64,000 bases of DNA from positions 205,492-269,491 of the forward strand of contig JANLFU010000001.1 of NCBI GenBank assembly GCA_024653215.1. Direction: 5' to 3'. Every line of letters starts with the position of its first letter. Positions within the stretch are counted from its first letter, which is position 1. The DNA is from Candidatus Saccharicenans sp. (GTDB taxonomy: Bacteria; Acidobacteriota; Aminicenantia; Aminicenantales; Saccharicenantaceae). The translations under genes and the position numbers were made by a program. Under the pieces are notes generated by a model, which saw only the letters and a list, made by a program, of their open reading frames with translations, was not told the DNA's origin and ran no database searches. Shown one piece after another: positions 34,441-43,560 of the stretch.

Positions 34441-35178
34441 TTATAAATCAAGCTGGGCAAAATTCGAACGCCGGTCAGCCGGTTTGGCCCCGTTGGCCCC
34501 GGATGCCCGGGAGTCTGCTTTCTCTATGATTATGGTCACCCTGGCCCTGGGGTAGGGAGTGAGCAACCGGAGTTCAGGCCGGGGCAGGATCAGGTCCACA
34601 TCCAGGACGGTGCTGGTGGTCAGGGTTGAAGCGTCGATGGGACTGGTAATGACCTTGTCCCGGGCCCTGACTTTGCTTTCCGGTCCGGCCACCATGACCC
34701 GGTTGGGGTTGACTTCCACTTTGACCAGCTGGTAACCATCCGGAGGTCGCCCGATTATGGTCGGGACCACATCCATCTCCAGTTTCTTGGTCCTTTCCAG
34801 CTTGACATGAACATAGGCCGGGCTGAAGCTGACGATTTCCACCCCGGCCGGGGCCTTGATCATTCCGGCATCTATCAGATACTCCTGCTGGTAGATGCTG
34901 GCCCGGCTCATATCCAGCTGGGCGGAAAAGTTCTCCGGTCTCAGGTCATTGATCAGTCTTTTCCTGGCCCTGATTTTAAGGTTCAAGCTGGTGTCGGGGG
35001 GTTCAAGCACTTCCACCTCGGGTGGAATGTTGACCAGCTCCAGGCTGATGGTCAGGCTCTTTTCGGCAAAGGTCTTCTCTTCAGGTATCAGGATTATCCA
35101 TAGCACCAGGGCCAGAAAGAGGGCCAGAACTTTTAACTGCCAGTTTCTGAGGACAATTTCTTTTATCATGATTTTCAT
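34441..35178 (-). CDS. ybbR: YbbR-domain protein (CdaR-like regulator of diadenylate cyclase)
   Basis: A 245-residue protein with one N-terminal membrane helix (LKVLALFLALVLWIILIP, ~13-32) and an extracytoplasmic part containing about two YbbR repeats, fewer than the four of Bacillus CdaR. Repeat hallmarks are VNIPPEVEVLEPPDTSLNLKIR and VPTIIGRPPDGYQLVKVEVNPNRVMVAGP. CdaR/YbbR binds the diadenylate cyclase and modulates its activity. The start overlaps the cdaA stop by 4 bp (ATGA type), so synthesis is coupled. Its position between cdaA and glmM is the common bacterial arrangement. Confidence 0.9.
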   Translation of the reverse strand: MKIMIKEIVLRNWQLKVLALFLALVLWIILIPEEKTFAEKSLTISLELVNIPPEVEVLEPPDTSLNLKIRARKRLINDLRPENFSAQLDMSRASIYQQEYLIDAGMIKAPAGVEIVSFSPAYVHVKLERTKKLEMDVVPTIIGRPPDGYQLVKVEVNPNRVMVAGPESKVRARDKVITSPIDASTLTTSTVLDVDLILPRPELRLLTPYPRARVTIIIEKADSRASGANGAKPADRRSNFAQLDL

Positions 35179-35948
35179 CTTATTTTCAGGTATTCGTTCA
35201 GCCGGGCCTTCAGAGCTTCTTTGCCGGCCATCTTTTCGATCTGGCCGCTGACGGCCAGGGAAATCTCGCCGGTCTGCTCGCTGACCACGATCACCGCGGC
35301 GTCGGTCTGCTGGGCCAGTCCCAGGGCGGCCAGGTGCCTGGTCCGGGTGGCAAAATTTTCACCCAGGGTGTGGGTCTGGGGCAGGGGCAGCAGGCAGGCC
35401 GCGGCTATGATCTTGTTGCCGCGGATGATGACCGCCCCGTCGTGCAGGGGAGATTTCGGGAAAAAGATGCTGACCAGCAGGTTCTTGGAGATCAGGGCCT
35501 CGATGGCCGTGCCCCGCTCGGCATGGGGCGACAGGTCGATTTCTTTTTCTATGGCAATCAGGGCCCCGATTTTCTTGCGGGCCAGGTAGTCCACGGCCTG
35601 AAGGATATCGTCCAGCTTTTCTTTCAGTGAATATATTTTAAGCGGTTTCCGGAAAGTCCGGGAACCGATGGCCGCAAAGAAGCGTCTCAGCTCTGACTGG
35701 AAAAGAACGATGATGGCGATGATCAGGTAATTTATGAAGGACTTGATGATGCGGTTGGAGACGTACAGCCTGGCCCACTGGGTTAACAGGAAGAAGAACA
35801 GGACCAGCAGGATGCCCCAGGTTACCTGGTAGGCCCTGGTATCCTTGATAAGAACGAAGATGGAATAGAGGATAAAGGCCAGCAACAGGATGTCCAGGAT
35901 GTCGGTAAATTGCATGTGCTTCAGAATGATGACCAGGTTTTCCAGCAT
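35175..35948 (-). CDS. cdaA: Membrane diadenylate cyclase CdaA (DisA_N/DAC domain)
   Basis: A 257-residue protein with three N-terminal membrane helices (~10-90) and a cytosolic DAC domain that makes c-di-AMP from two ATP. The DGA motif is in KSPLHDGAVIIRGN. The second motif, usually RHR in GTRHRAALG, reads RTRHLAALG here, so the last Arg is replaced by Leu; the rest (LAQQTDAAVIVVSEQTGEIS) is conserved. I begin at the ATG at 35948, since the upstream TTG at 35957 would overlap the folP stop and lacks spacing to the GGGTGG ribosome site. It is coupled to ybbR and followed by glmM, which is known in other bacteria to interact with CdaA. Activity of the RHL variant is not certain. Confidence 0.93.
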   Translation of the reverse strand: MLENLVIILKHMQFTDILDILLLAFILYSIFVLIKDTRAYQVTWGILLVLFFFLLTQWARLYVSNRIIKSFINYLIIAIIVLFQSELRRFFAAIGSRTFRKPLKIYSLKEKLDDILQAVDYLARKKIGALIAIEKEIDLSPHAERGTAIEALISKNLLVSIFFPKSPLHDGAVIIRGNKIIAAACLLPLPQTHTLGENFATRTRHLAALGLAQQTDAAVIVVSEQTGEISLAVSGQIEKMAGKEALKARLNEYLKIR

Positions 35949-35949
35949 C

Positions 35950-36852
35950 TTAATCAACCACCCTTTCTTCCTTTACTATAGATTGAGCCACGAGTAAAGC
36001 CCTTTTTGCTTCCAAAACATCGTGAACCCTGATGATGGCCGCTCCGCGGAGCCAGGTAAGGACGGCCGCGGCCAGGGTTCCTTCCAGCCTCCGTTCCACC
36101 GGTTCTTCCAGGATCAGGCCGATGAATGATTTCCTGGAAGGTCCGACCAGGATCGGCTTTCCCAGGTCCAGGAAATAATCCAGCCGGTTGAGCAGGGTCA
36201 GGTTGTGCTGCAGGTTCTTTCCGAAGCCAATACCGGGGTCGATTATGATCCGGTCAGCGGCGATGCCTTCTTCCTCTGCCTTTTTTATCCTCTCCAGGAA
36301 AAAATCTCTTATCTCGGACAGTAGGTCATGGTACTGCGGGTTGAGCTGCATGGTTTCCGGGGTGCCCAGCATGTGCATAAGGATGACCGGCACGCCGGCC
36401 CTGGCCACCACCCCGGCCATTTCAGGGTCATGGCGCAGGGCGCTGATGTCGTTGACCAGGTCGGCGCCCTCTTCCAGGGCTGCCCTGGCCACCCCGCTCT
36501 TCCTGGTGTCTATGGATATCAGGGCCGCAGTCAGCGGACGCAGCTTTTTTATGACGGGAATGACTCTGGCCAGCTCTTCGCCCTCCGGGACTTCTTTGGA
36601 ACCGGGACGGCTGCTCTCTCCGCCGATGTCCACAATTCTGGCTCCCTGTTCCACCATCTGCAGGGCCCGGTCCACCGCCCGTTCGGGCTCGAAAAACTTC
36701 CCCCCGTCGGAGAAGGAATCAGGTGTGACGTTCAGGATGCCGGCAATCCAGGGATTGGGGCCGATGGTCAGTTTCTGCCCGCGGAGGTCAAGGGTATAAA
36801 GGCGCTCTCTTATTCGGTGGTTGTCTTTATTATATTCCGCCAGGGGCCTCAC
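35950..36852 (-). CDS. folP: Dihydropteroate synthase
   Basis: A 300-residue TIM-barrel enzyme joining p-aminobenzoate to 6-hydroxymethyl-dihydropterin pyrophosphate in folate synthesis. Motifs: GILNVTPDSFSDGG, DIGGESSRPGS, IDTRKSGVARAAL, NDISALRHDPEM, ILMHMLGTPETMQ, IIDPGIGFGKN, GPSRKSFIGL and IIRVHDV. The start is GTG at 36852, about 20 bp after the ftsH stop; the stop is 1 bp before the cdaA ATG. The first ~25 residues precede the usual family start and may include a later true start, but the GTG has a GGGA-containing ribosome site. Confidence 0.96.
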   Translation of the reverse strand: MRPLAEYNKDNHRIRERLYTLDLRGQKLTIGPNPWIAGILNVTPDSFSDGGKFFEPERAVDRALQMVEQGARIVDIGGESSRPGSKEVPEGEELARVIPVIKKLRPLTAALISIDTRKSGVARAALEEGADLVNDISALRHDPEMAGVVARAGVPVILMHMLGTPETMQLNPQYHDLLSEIRDFFLERIKKAEEEGIAADRIIIDPGIGFGKNLQHNLTLLNRLDYFLDLGKPILVGPSRKSFIGLILEEPVERRLEGTLAAAVLTWLRGAAIIRVHDVLEAKRALLVAQSIVKEERVVD

Positions 36853-36871
36853 TCCCGCTTTTTTATGGCTG

Positions 36872-38731
36872 TTATTCGGATGACTTGTTCAGGGCCAGTT
36901 CCTCCGGAGTAATTTCTGTTCCGGTTTCTTTTCTGGTCTTGGGCTGGCCGTTGATCAGCTCATTTATTTCATCAGAGGACAGGATTTCCTTTTCCAGCAG
37001 GGCCTCGGCAATCTTCAGGAGCTTATCACGGTTCTTTTCGATCAGCTCCCGGGCTCGCTCGTAGCAGCGGCTGACTATTTTTTTGACCTCGGCGTCGATC
37101 AGCTCGGCCGTGTGCTCGCTGAAATTCTTGTGAGTGGCCAGTTCCCGTCCGAGGAAAATCAGGTCGTCCCGTTCGCCGAAGGACAGGGGGCCGAGCTCCG
37201 ACATGCCCCACTGGCAGACCATTTTCCTGGCAATTTCGGTGGCCTTTTCCAGGTCATTGGCCGCGCCGGTGGTAATCTTCCCCAGGATCATTTCCTCGGT
37301 GACCCGGCCGGCCATCAACACCGCCAGCTGGGCTTCCAGGTAGTCCTTGGTGTAGGTATAGCGGTCGGACAGCGGCAACTGCTGGGTTACCCCCAGGGCC
37401 AGTCCGCGGGGAATGATGGTCACTTTATGAATGGGGTCGGCTTCCGGGATAAGGGCGGCCACCAGGGCGTGCCCGGCTTCGTGAAAGGCGGTGTTCCGCT
37501 TGTCCTCGTCGCTGATGATCATGCTGCGCCGCTCTACACCCATCAGCACTTTATCCTTGGCTTCTTCCAGGTCCTTCATGGTAACGCTATTCTGACCCTT
37601 TCGGGCGGCCAGCAGGGCAGCCTCGTTAATTAAATTGGCCAGGTCAGCCCCGGAAAAGCCAGGGGTGGAACGGGCGATAACCTTCAGGTCGACATCTTCG
37701 GCCAGCGGCACCTTGCGCACGTGGACGTTTAATATTTCCTCGCGGCCCCTGACATCGGGCATGGGCACCACTATCCGGCGGTCGAACCGTCCGGGTCGCA
37801 GCAGGGCCATGTCCAGGATGTCGGGCCGGTTGGTGGCGGCAATGACAATGATGCCCTCGTTGGAGTCGAACCCGTCCATTTCCACCAGCAGCTGGTTGAG
37901 GGTTTGTTCCCGCTCGTCATGTCCGCCGCCCAGGCCGGCTCCGCGCTGGCGCCCGACGGCGTCAATTTCATCTATGAAGATAAGGCAGGGAGCATGTTTC
38001 TTGGCCTGGTCGAACAGGTCCCGGACCCGGGAAGCGCCCACCCCGACAAACATTTCCACGAAGTCGGAACCGCTGATGGAAAAGAAGGGAACATTGGCTT
38101 CCCCGGCCACGGCCCTGGCCAGCAGGGTCTTGCCGGTGCCCGGGGCGCCCACCAGCAGCACTCCCTTGGGAATGCGACCGCCCAGTCGCTGGAACTTGCG
38201 CGGGTCTTTCAGGAATTCGATGATTTCCTGGAGCTCAACCTTGGCCTCGTCCACCCCGGCCACGTCCTTGAAGGTGATTTTTTTCTGCAGGGGGGAGAAG
38301 AGCTTGGCCCGGCTCTTGCCGAAGGACATGGCCTTGTTGCCGCCGGCCTGCATCTGGCGCATGAACATGAACCAGAAGAAGATCAGCAACAGGATGGGAA
38401 ACCAGTTGAGCAGGATGGCCAGCCAGTTGCTGCGGGAAGTGTCCTTGACCACGATGTTGACCTGGTTTTCCCGCAGGACCTTGATCAGGTCGGCGTACTG
38501 GGGGGGCAGGGTGGTCTTGAAGCTGGTCTGGTCCTTGAGCTTGCCCTGGGCCTGGTTGTCCTGGATGGTCACTTCCTGGACGTTTTTCTGCTCGACTTGG
38601 TTCATGAACTCGGAAAAGGTAAACTCCTTGGCCTTGGGACCGGTCGGGAAAAAGCTCCAGAGCAGGATCAGCAGAACCAGCGAAGCCACCCAGAAGATTA
38701 AATTTTTAGGAGATTTATTCTTTTTGGCCAT
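36872..38731 (-). CDS. ftsH: ATP-dependent zinc metalloprotease FtsH
   Basis: A 619-residue membrane AAA+ protease that degrades unassembled or regulatory membrane proteins. Two N-terminal helices (~10-27 and ~105-123) flank a periplasmic domain of about 75 residues. Walker A is GAPGTGKT (~197-204), Walker B LIFIDEID, the pore loop FVEMFVG and the second region of homology [21 protein letters not shown]. The M41 zinc site HEAGH is near residue 416, with the third ligand in [18 protein letters not shown]. Length is typical. It is the first gene of the operon that continues to folP, cdaA, ybbR, glmM and pdxJ. Confidence 0.97.
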   Translation of the reverse strand: MAKKNKSPKNLIFWVASLVLLILLWSFFPTGPKAKEFTFSEFMNQVEQKNVQEVTIQDNQAQGKLKDQTSFKTTLPPQYADLIKVLRENQVNIVVKDTSRSNWLAILLNWFPILLLIFFWFMFMRQMQAGGNKAMSFGKSRAKLFSPLQKKITFKDVAGVDEAKVELQEIIEFLKDPRKFQRLGGRIPKGVLLVGAPGTGKTLLARAVAGEANVPFFSISGSDFVEMFVGVGASRVRDLFDQAKKHAPCLIFIDEIDAVGRQRGAGLGGGHDEREQTLNQLLVEMDGFDSNEGIIVIAATNRPDILDMALLRPGRFDRRIVVPMPDVRGREEILNVHVRKVPLAEDVDLKVIARSTPGFSGADLANLINEAALLAARKGQNSVTMKDLEEAKDKVLMGVERRSMIISDEDKRNTAFHEAGHALVAALIPEADPIHKVTIIPRGLALGVTQQLPLSDRYTYTKDYLEAQLAVLMAGRVTEEMILGKITTGAANDLEKATEIARKMVCQWGMSELGPLSFGERDDLIFLGRELATHKNFSEHTAELIDAEVKKIVSRCYERARELIEKNRDKLLKIAEALLEKEILSSDEINELINGQPKTRKETGTEITPEELALNKSSE

Positions 38732-38941
38732 TTATTTTTTTCCTTAAATCACGCTTCATTTTAACACGTTTTGCCGGTCTTGTTAACATTAAAACGGCAT
38801 TTGCCATAGGCATTTTAGCCGGTCTTACGGCAGCAGCCTGGTTAGGGCTGGACCTATCAAAAAAGCAGACCGGCAGGAAAGGCCTTTAAGCGCTTATTTC
38901 TGTGGTAAAGTCGGAAGGCCCGAGCGGCAACCAGGGACAAG

Positions 38942-40657
38942 TCAGAGGCGATATTTAAGCCCCAGGTAGTAGCGCTTCTCGAGGCTTGTTTCTTCCAGTT
39001 CATGCACCCGGCCCCACCTTCTGACTCCCTCCATGGAACCGGTAATGGAAAAAAGGGTTCGGGGAATACGAATTTCCAGGCGCAGCCCGTAGTGTTTTCT
39101 TGAATCGCGCAGGGGAGAATCGTCGGTGAGCCAGCTCTGGAAACGATCCCGACCCTGGATTGAACGGTAATAAACGTAATTGTAAAAGCCGGACACCCGC
39201 AGGTTGCCGTAGGTGATTTCGGCCAGCGATTCCAGGTCCGGGCCGAAGCCGTAATGGTAGCCATAAAACTTAACGGTGGTCTTCATGCCCTGGATGTCAT
39301 TACTTGCGGAATAGCTGTTCAGGGGCAGGGAATTGATCATTCCGAAGCTGGGGTAGGCTTCTGCCCTGAGCCGCAGTTTCCACGGGCCAGAATACCAGGT
39401 CACATCTGCCACCGGTCCCAGAAAATGAACGGCGGCCAGTTTATCCCGGAAATCCCGGGGCAGCTCGAAATGAAAATCCTCGGGGCGGTCGACCGGGATC
39501 TTCCCGGCATCATAGTCGGTAACCGGCCTTTTCAGGTACAGGAAAAAGGCTGAGCCCAGGCCGTAATACAGGCTGAACCCTTTTCGGTCCCAGGAAATAT
39601 TCTGTACGAATCTGCCCACCGGGACGACCCTGGCCGTAACTCCCAGCTCTTCCCTGGTGGTTCCGTGAAACATGAAGTCAAAGTCCATCTGGCTGTAAAA
39701 GGGACTGGAGAATTTTTCATCCACCCGGCCGGGGAGGCCGTAGCTGCTGTCGGTGATTATCCTGGAATGCAGGCTGACCGCCAGGTTGCCGGTGCTCTCG
39801 GCCGGGCTGGCCGAGACCGGAGAGTTCCGGTAGCCCAGGAAAAGGTAGACATCCTGGGCCGCCCGGTTGTAGTTATGATGGTAGGCCGACAGCGGTTTTT
39901 TCCGGTCAAGCCAGCCGTTGGCTTTCAGGAAGGGATTGAGCCAGGACAGCAGGCGGCCCACCGGGTTGTTCGAATTGTGAAAGTACCGACCCATCTGGAA
40001 CCAGGTTTCCCCCAGGGAAAAACCGCCAACCGCGGTCATGATATTGTCGTTGATGGAGATGACCTCGCGCCACTCTACGATGTACTCCCAGTAGAGGGAG
40101 CCGCCGAATGAAAAAACCAGGGACTGCAACCAGCTCAGGTTGTTGCTCCTGGCAAACTCGTAATAGAGCATCCCGGCCATAGCATGGGTCCAGTTCAGGT
40201 AGAAGGCGTTGGAGTCAAAGCGCAGGGCTTCGGTGGTGAAGAAGCGGCGTTTCTGGTCGGCCCAGGTCAGCCGGTACTGCCAGTCTTCTATGAAGCGGGA
40301 ATACCGGATCCAATAACGGGCCTGGGAATAGGACATCAACATGGCCAGTTCCAGGCCGGCCCGGCCCCAGCGTGGCTGATGGTTCCTCAGCCGGTCAAAT
40401 TCTGATACGGGCAGAAGAACATCGCCCTGCTGTTGGTTGTTATCCCCGGACAATGAGAATAAAACAGGTCTAGATTCCAGCTCGATGTTATCCGGATTCG
40501 GTGTGCTCCTGGCCGCGGCCGAGAGCGAGAATCCGGCCACGAATTTTTCCACCGTTTTCTGATTGTTTTTTTTGTGACTTGCGGGCAGGGCCTGAATTGA
40601 TAAACACAGCCATACCGCCAGCAGGCAGGAGATTCTCTTGAGACATCCCTGAAACAT
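38942..40657 (-). CDS. DUF3943 protein, predicted outer-membrane associated
   Basis: About 571 residues from the ATG at 40657, chosen so that the signal peptide (RISCLLAVWLCLSIQALPAS) is N-terminal; the frame extends to 40711. Residues ~105-265 match the DUF3943 pattern: NAFYLNWTHAMAGMLYYEFAR, SLYWEYIVEWREVISINDNIM, GGFSLGETWFQMGRYF. The rest is rich in alternating aromatic and polar residues and ends with YYLGLKYRL, an aromatic-ended beta strand typical of an outer-membrane barrel. Function is unknown; export of lipid or sugar polymers has not been shown. It stands alone on its strand with about 200 bp before ftsH. Confidence 0.8.
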   Translation of the reverse strand: MFQGCLKRISCLLAVWLCLSIQALPASHKKNNQKTVEKFVAGFSLSAAARSTPNPDNIELESRPVLFSLSGDNNQQQGDVLLPVSEFDRLRNHQPRWGRAGLELAMLMSYSQARYWIRYSRFIEDWQYRLTWADQKRRFFTTEALRFDSNAFYLNWTHAMAGMLYYEFARSNNLSWLQSLVFSFGGSLYWEYIVEWREVISINDNIMTAVGGFSLGETWFQMGRYFHNSNNPVGRLLSWLNPFLKANGWLDRKKPLSAYHHNYNRAAQDVYLFLGYRNSPVSASPAESTGNLAVSLHSRIITDSSYGLPGRVDEKFSSPFYSQMDFDFMFHGTTREELGVTARVVPVGRFVQNISWDRKGFSLYYGLGSAFFLYLKRPVTDYDAGKIPVDRPEDFHFELPRDFRDKLAAVHFLGPVADVTWYSGPWKLRLRAEAYPSFGMINSLPLNSYSASNDIQGMKTTVKFYGYHYGFGPDLESLAEITYGNLRVSGFYNYVYYRSIQGRDRFQSWLTDDSPLRDSRKHYGLRLEIRIPRTLFSITGSMEGVRRWGRVHELEETSLEKRYYLGLKYRL

Positions 40658-40797
40658 CGATTTACTCTCTGGCCCGAGCTTTATCCCGAAAAATAGCCGG
40701 CCGGTCAGCAATTTCAGTCAATAAGAATACCCTGCCGGCTCCGGCCTGTCAACCTGGCTGAGACCGGAATTAACAGGCCAGGTACCGTTTATAAAAG

Positions 40798-41148
40798 TTA
40801 GCAACCTGTTTGTTTCTTCAGTTCTTCCAGGAAGGACACCGCCCGCCTCAGGTGGGGGATAACGATGGAGCCTCCCACAACCAGGGCGATGGTAAAGGTC
40901 TCGAACAGCTCCTCCCGGCTGGCTCCCCGGTCCAGGGCCTGGATGATATGGTAGCTGATACAATCATCGCAGCGCAGGACCATGGAGGCCACCAGGCCCA
41001 TCAGCTCCTTGGTCTTTTCATCCAGGGCGCCGGCCCGGTAGGTCTGCTCGTCAAGGCCGAAAAACCTTTTAATTTCCAGGGTTCCTTCTTCCAGGATTTT
41101 TTTGTTCATTTCCTGGCGGAAACGCACGAATTCTTCGTACCTGCCCAA
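40798..41148 (-). CDS. Carboxymuconolactone decarboxylase/AhpD-like protein, TTG start
   Basis: A 116-residue protein of the CMD/AhpD family with the redox motif CDDCISYHI (CxxC plus His), characteristic of AhpD-like peroxidase partners. Most members use the pair to pass electrons or to act as alkylhydroperoxide reductases. I place the start at TTG 41148 because AAGGAGG lies 6 bp upstream at the ideal distance. A longer frame from ATG 41205 would read that ribosome site as coding sequence and adds residues not typical of the family. A hairpin (41161-41185) directly abuts the ribosome site. It is divergent from the sulfatase-like gene at 41364. Confidence 0.85.
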   Translation of the reverse strand: MGRYEEFVRFRQEMNKKILEEGTLEIKRFFGLDEQTYRAGALDEKTKELMGLVASMVLRCDDCISYHIIQALDRGASREELFETFTIALVVGGSIVIPHLRRAVSFLEELKKQTGC

Positions 41149-41160
41149 TTTTTCCTCCTT

Positions 41161-41185
41161 CGGCCCGGCGGTGGCTTCCGGGCCG
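41161..41185 (-). promoter_or_regulatory. Hairpin next to the ribosome site of the AhpD-like gene
   Basis: CGGCCCGG and CCGGGCCG form an exact 8-bp stem around a 9-nt loop. On the minus-strand mRNA it ends only one base before AAGGAGG. It may influence translation initiation, or it may be the remnant of a terminator-like repeat; no T-run follows. Confidence 0.4.
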
Positions 41186-41363
41186 GTTGAATAAAATGGA
41201 CTCACCGATTATAACCCAGGCCGGGCGTAGATGAAGCCGGTAGGGAGAAAATTTCTGTTGGTGGTGGCTGGCCCGGCTGGCAGTTTCGAGCCCGGCCTGG
41301 TGGCCTCAGGCCCTCAGTTATTTTGAAAAAATCTTATTTTTTTATATGATAACCGGAGAAAGA

Positions 41364-43511
41364 ATGAAAACCTGGTCTGACTTCAAAAAAATTTTAAGGA
41401 CTCTTCTTTTGCCGGCCGCGCTGGCCAGCCTCTGGACCTTCCTGGCCTGCAGCCCCTCGCCCGGCAGCCCTGGGCAGAAGCTCAACTGCCTGGTAATTAC
41501 CATCGACACCCTGAGGGCCGACCGCCTGTCGTCATTTGGCTCAACCACGGTCAGCACACCGGACATCGACCGGGTAGCAGCCGAAGGCTTCAGGTTCACC
41601 CGGTGTTTTGCCCATACCGTGACCACTCTGCCCTCGCACGCCAACATCTTTCTGGGCGTTCTGCCTCCCTTCCACGGAGTTCATGACAATGCCAATTTTG
41701 TGGTACCACCGGAGCTCCCCACCATGGCCGAGGTTTTCCGCCAGTCGGGTTACCAAACGGCCGCCATTGTCGGGGCCTATCCCCTCGACCGGAGGTTCGG
41801 CCTGGACCGCGGTTTTTCTCTCTATGATGACGATTACGGAACGCAGGATTTCAGCCGGCCGGTGTTCGTGGAGAGACCGGCTTCGGTGGTGGTCGACCGG
41901 GCCCTCGGCTGGCTGAAGAATGTTTCCAATCCCTGGTTTCTCTGGGTTCATGTCTTTGACCCGCATTATCCCTATTCGCCTCCGGAACCTTTTCATTCTC
42001 ACTTCAGGGATAACCCCTATGACGGGGAGGTGGCCTATGTTGACCGGGAGCTGGGGCGGCTGCTTGCTTTTCTCAAGCAGAATAATCTAATCGATCAGAC
42101 CGTGATTATCCTGACCAGCGACCATGGTGAATCGCTGGGAGAACACGGGGAAAAGACCCATGGCTACCTGGCCTATAATTCCACTCTTCATGTTCCTTTG
42201 ATTATCCGGGCTCCTGGCTTTAAGGGCGGCCGGAGCGAAGAGGCAGTGGTTTCCCACGTTGACATTTTCCCGACGGTTTGCGATTTGCTGGGTCTCAAAA
42301 AACCGGCCGGGCTACAGGGAAGGTCGCTGCTGCCAGTCCTGCGCGGGAAAAAGCTGGCTGCCCGGCCCGTTTATTTTGAGTCTCTTTATCCTTATTACAG
42401 CCGGGGCTGGGCCCCGATTTACGGTTACATAGATTTTCCGCTTAAGTTTATAGATTCTCCCGTCCCCGAATTGTATGACCTGGAAAGGGATTTCAGGGAA
42501 CTTAATAACCTGGCCCAGGGGCGTGACTTGAAACCAGAGCGTCAGCGTCTCCTGGCCCTGAGAGAAGCGGCGACCGGACCCGAGGCCGCTGCGGCCAGGG
42601 TCTCCCCGTCGCGGGAAAGCCTGGACAGGCTGAGAAGCCTGGGTTATCTCGGGGGAGGGGCCACCCCGAAAGCGGATTTCAAGCCTTCTGATGATGTTAA
42701 GAGTTTTATGCCGTATGAAAACCGGGCCGAGGAGGCCATGAGCCTTTTTCACCAGAGAGGAAAAGTCGGGGAAGCCATTGAGCTGCTCCAGGCCAATCTC
42801 CGGGAGAAAGAAGACCACGACCTTTCTTACAGCTATCTTTCTTCGCTCTACCTGGAATCGGGCCGGCCAGGAGAAGCCCTGGAAGTCCTGAAACGGGGGC
42901 TGGAAAAATTGCCTGGCAACTATACCATCTTTCTGGCCTATATCAGCACCCTGTTGCAGCTCGGGCAGTACGAGGAGGTAATCAGGTCCACTGACCGGGT
43001 GCAGTCTTTCCCCCAGGCCCAGAACGACCCTGAAATCTGGAATTCACTGGGGGCGGCTTTCCTGGCTCTGGGCCGGTTTGATGAAGCCCTGGGGCAACTG
43101 GAAAAAGCGCTGGCCGTTGACCCTGATTTTCCGGCGGCCCTGAGCAACCGGGGTTTCGCCCTGCTGCTCAAGGCCCGGTATGAAAAAAACCGGTCGACCC
43201 TGGACCAAGCCATGGACAGCTTCAGGGAAGCGATTGCCAAGAACAGGAGCTATGCCCCTGCCTATAACGGCCTGGGTGCGGCCTACAAGACAGCCGGCAA
43301 TACCGAGGCGGCCATAAGTTCCTGGCAGCAAGCCCTGCAGCTTGACCCCGGCCTGGACCAGGTTCTCTATAACCTCGGCTTTGCCTATCTGGAGACGGGT
43401 CAGAAAGACCGGGCCCGGGAATACCTGCTGAAATACAAGGAAAGAGTCTACCGCTTCCTGTCCCCGGCTGAACAGCGCGAACTGGACGAACTGATAAACA
43501 GGACGAGGTAA
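41364..43511 (+). CDS. Sulfatase-fold (alkaline-phosphatase superfamily) lipoprotein with C-terminal TPR repeats
   Basis: 715 residues from the ATG at 41364, which has GGAG upstream. The signal ends LASLWTFLAC, a lipobox. The sulfatase-fold domain spans ~30-400: ITIDTLRADRLSSFG gives metal-binding Asp, TTLPSHANIFLG is the nucleophile motif, and LTSDHGESLGEHGEKTHG gives Asp-His metal ligands. In true sulfatases the nucleophile is Cys or Ser (C-x-P-S-R) that becomes formylglycine. Here the residue is Thr, so the enzyme may instead be a phospho- or phosphoethanolamine-type transferase or hydrolase. From ~440 to the end are about six TPR repeats (NSLGAAFLALGRFDEALGQL, NGLGAAYKTAGNTEAAI). It precedes the NCS1 permease by about 50 bp. 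Confidence 0.85.
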   Translation: MKTWSDFKKILRTLLLPAALASLWTFLACSPSPGSPGQKLNCLVITIDTLRADRLSSFGSTTVSTPDIDRVAAEGFRFTRCFAHTVTTLPSHANIFLGVLPPFHGVHDNANFVVPPELPTMAEVFRQSGYQTAAIVGAYPLDRRFGLDRGFSLYDDDYGTQDFSRPVFVERPASVVVDRALGWLKNVSNPWFLWVHVFDPHYPYSPPEPFHSHFRDNPYDGEVAYVDRELGRLLAFLKQNNLIDQTVIILTSDHGESLGEHGEKTHGYLAYNSTLHVPLIIRAPGFKGGRSEEAVVSHVDIFPTVCDLLGLKKPAGLQGRSLLPVLRGKKLAARPVYFESLYPYYSRGWAPIYGYIDFPLKFIDSPVPELYDLERDFRELNNLAQGRDLKPERQRLLALREAATGPEAAAARVSPSRESLDRLRSLGYLGGGATPKADFKPSDDVKSFMPYENRAEEAMSLFHQRGKVGEAIELLQANLREKEDHDLSYSYLSSLYLESGRPGEALEVLKRGLEKLPGNYTIFLAYISTLLQLGQYEEVIRSTDRVQSFPQAQNDPEIWNSLGAAFLALGRFDEALGQLEKALAVDPDFPAALSNRGFALLLKARYEKNRSTLDQAMDSFREAIAKNRSYAPAYNGLGAAYKTAGNTEAAISSWQQALQLDPGLDQVLYNLGFAYLETGQKDRAREYLLKYKERVYRFLSPAEQRELDELINRTR

Positions 43512-43560
43512 GAAGCCGTCGTCTGCGAAGCATAACTTCAGAAGAAAGGAGCAGAGCAGC

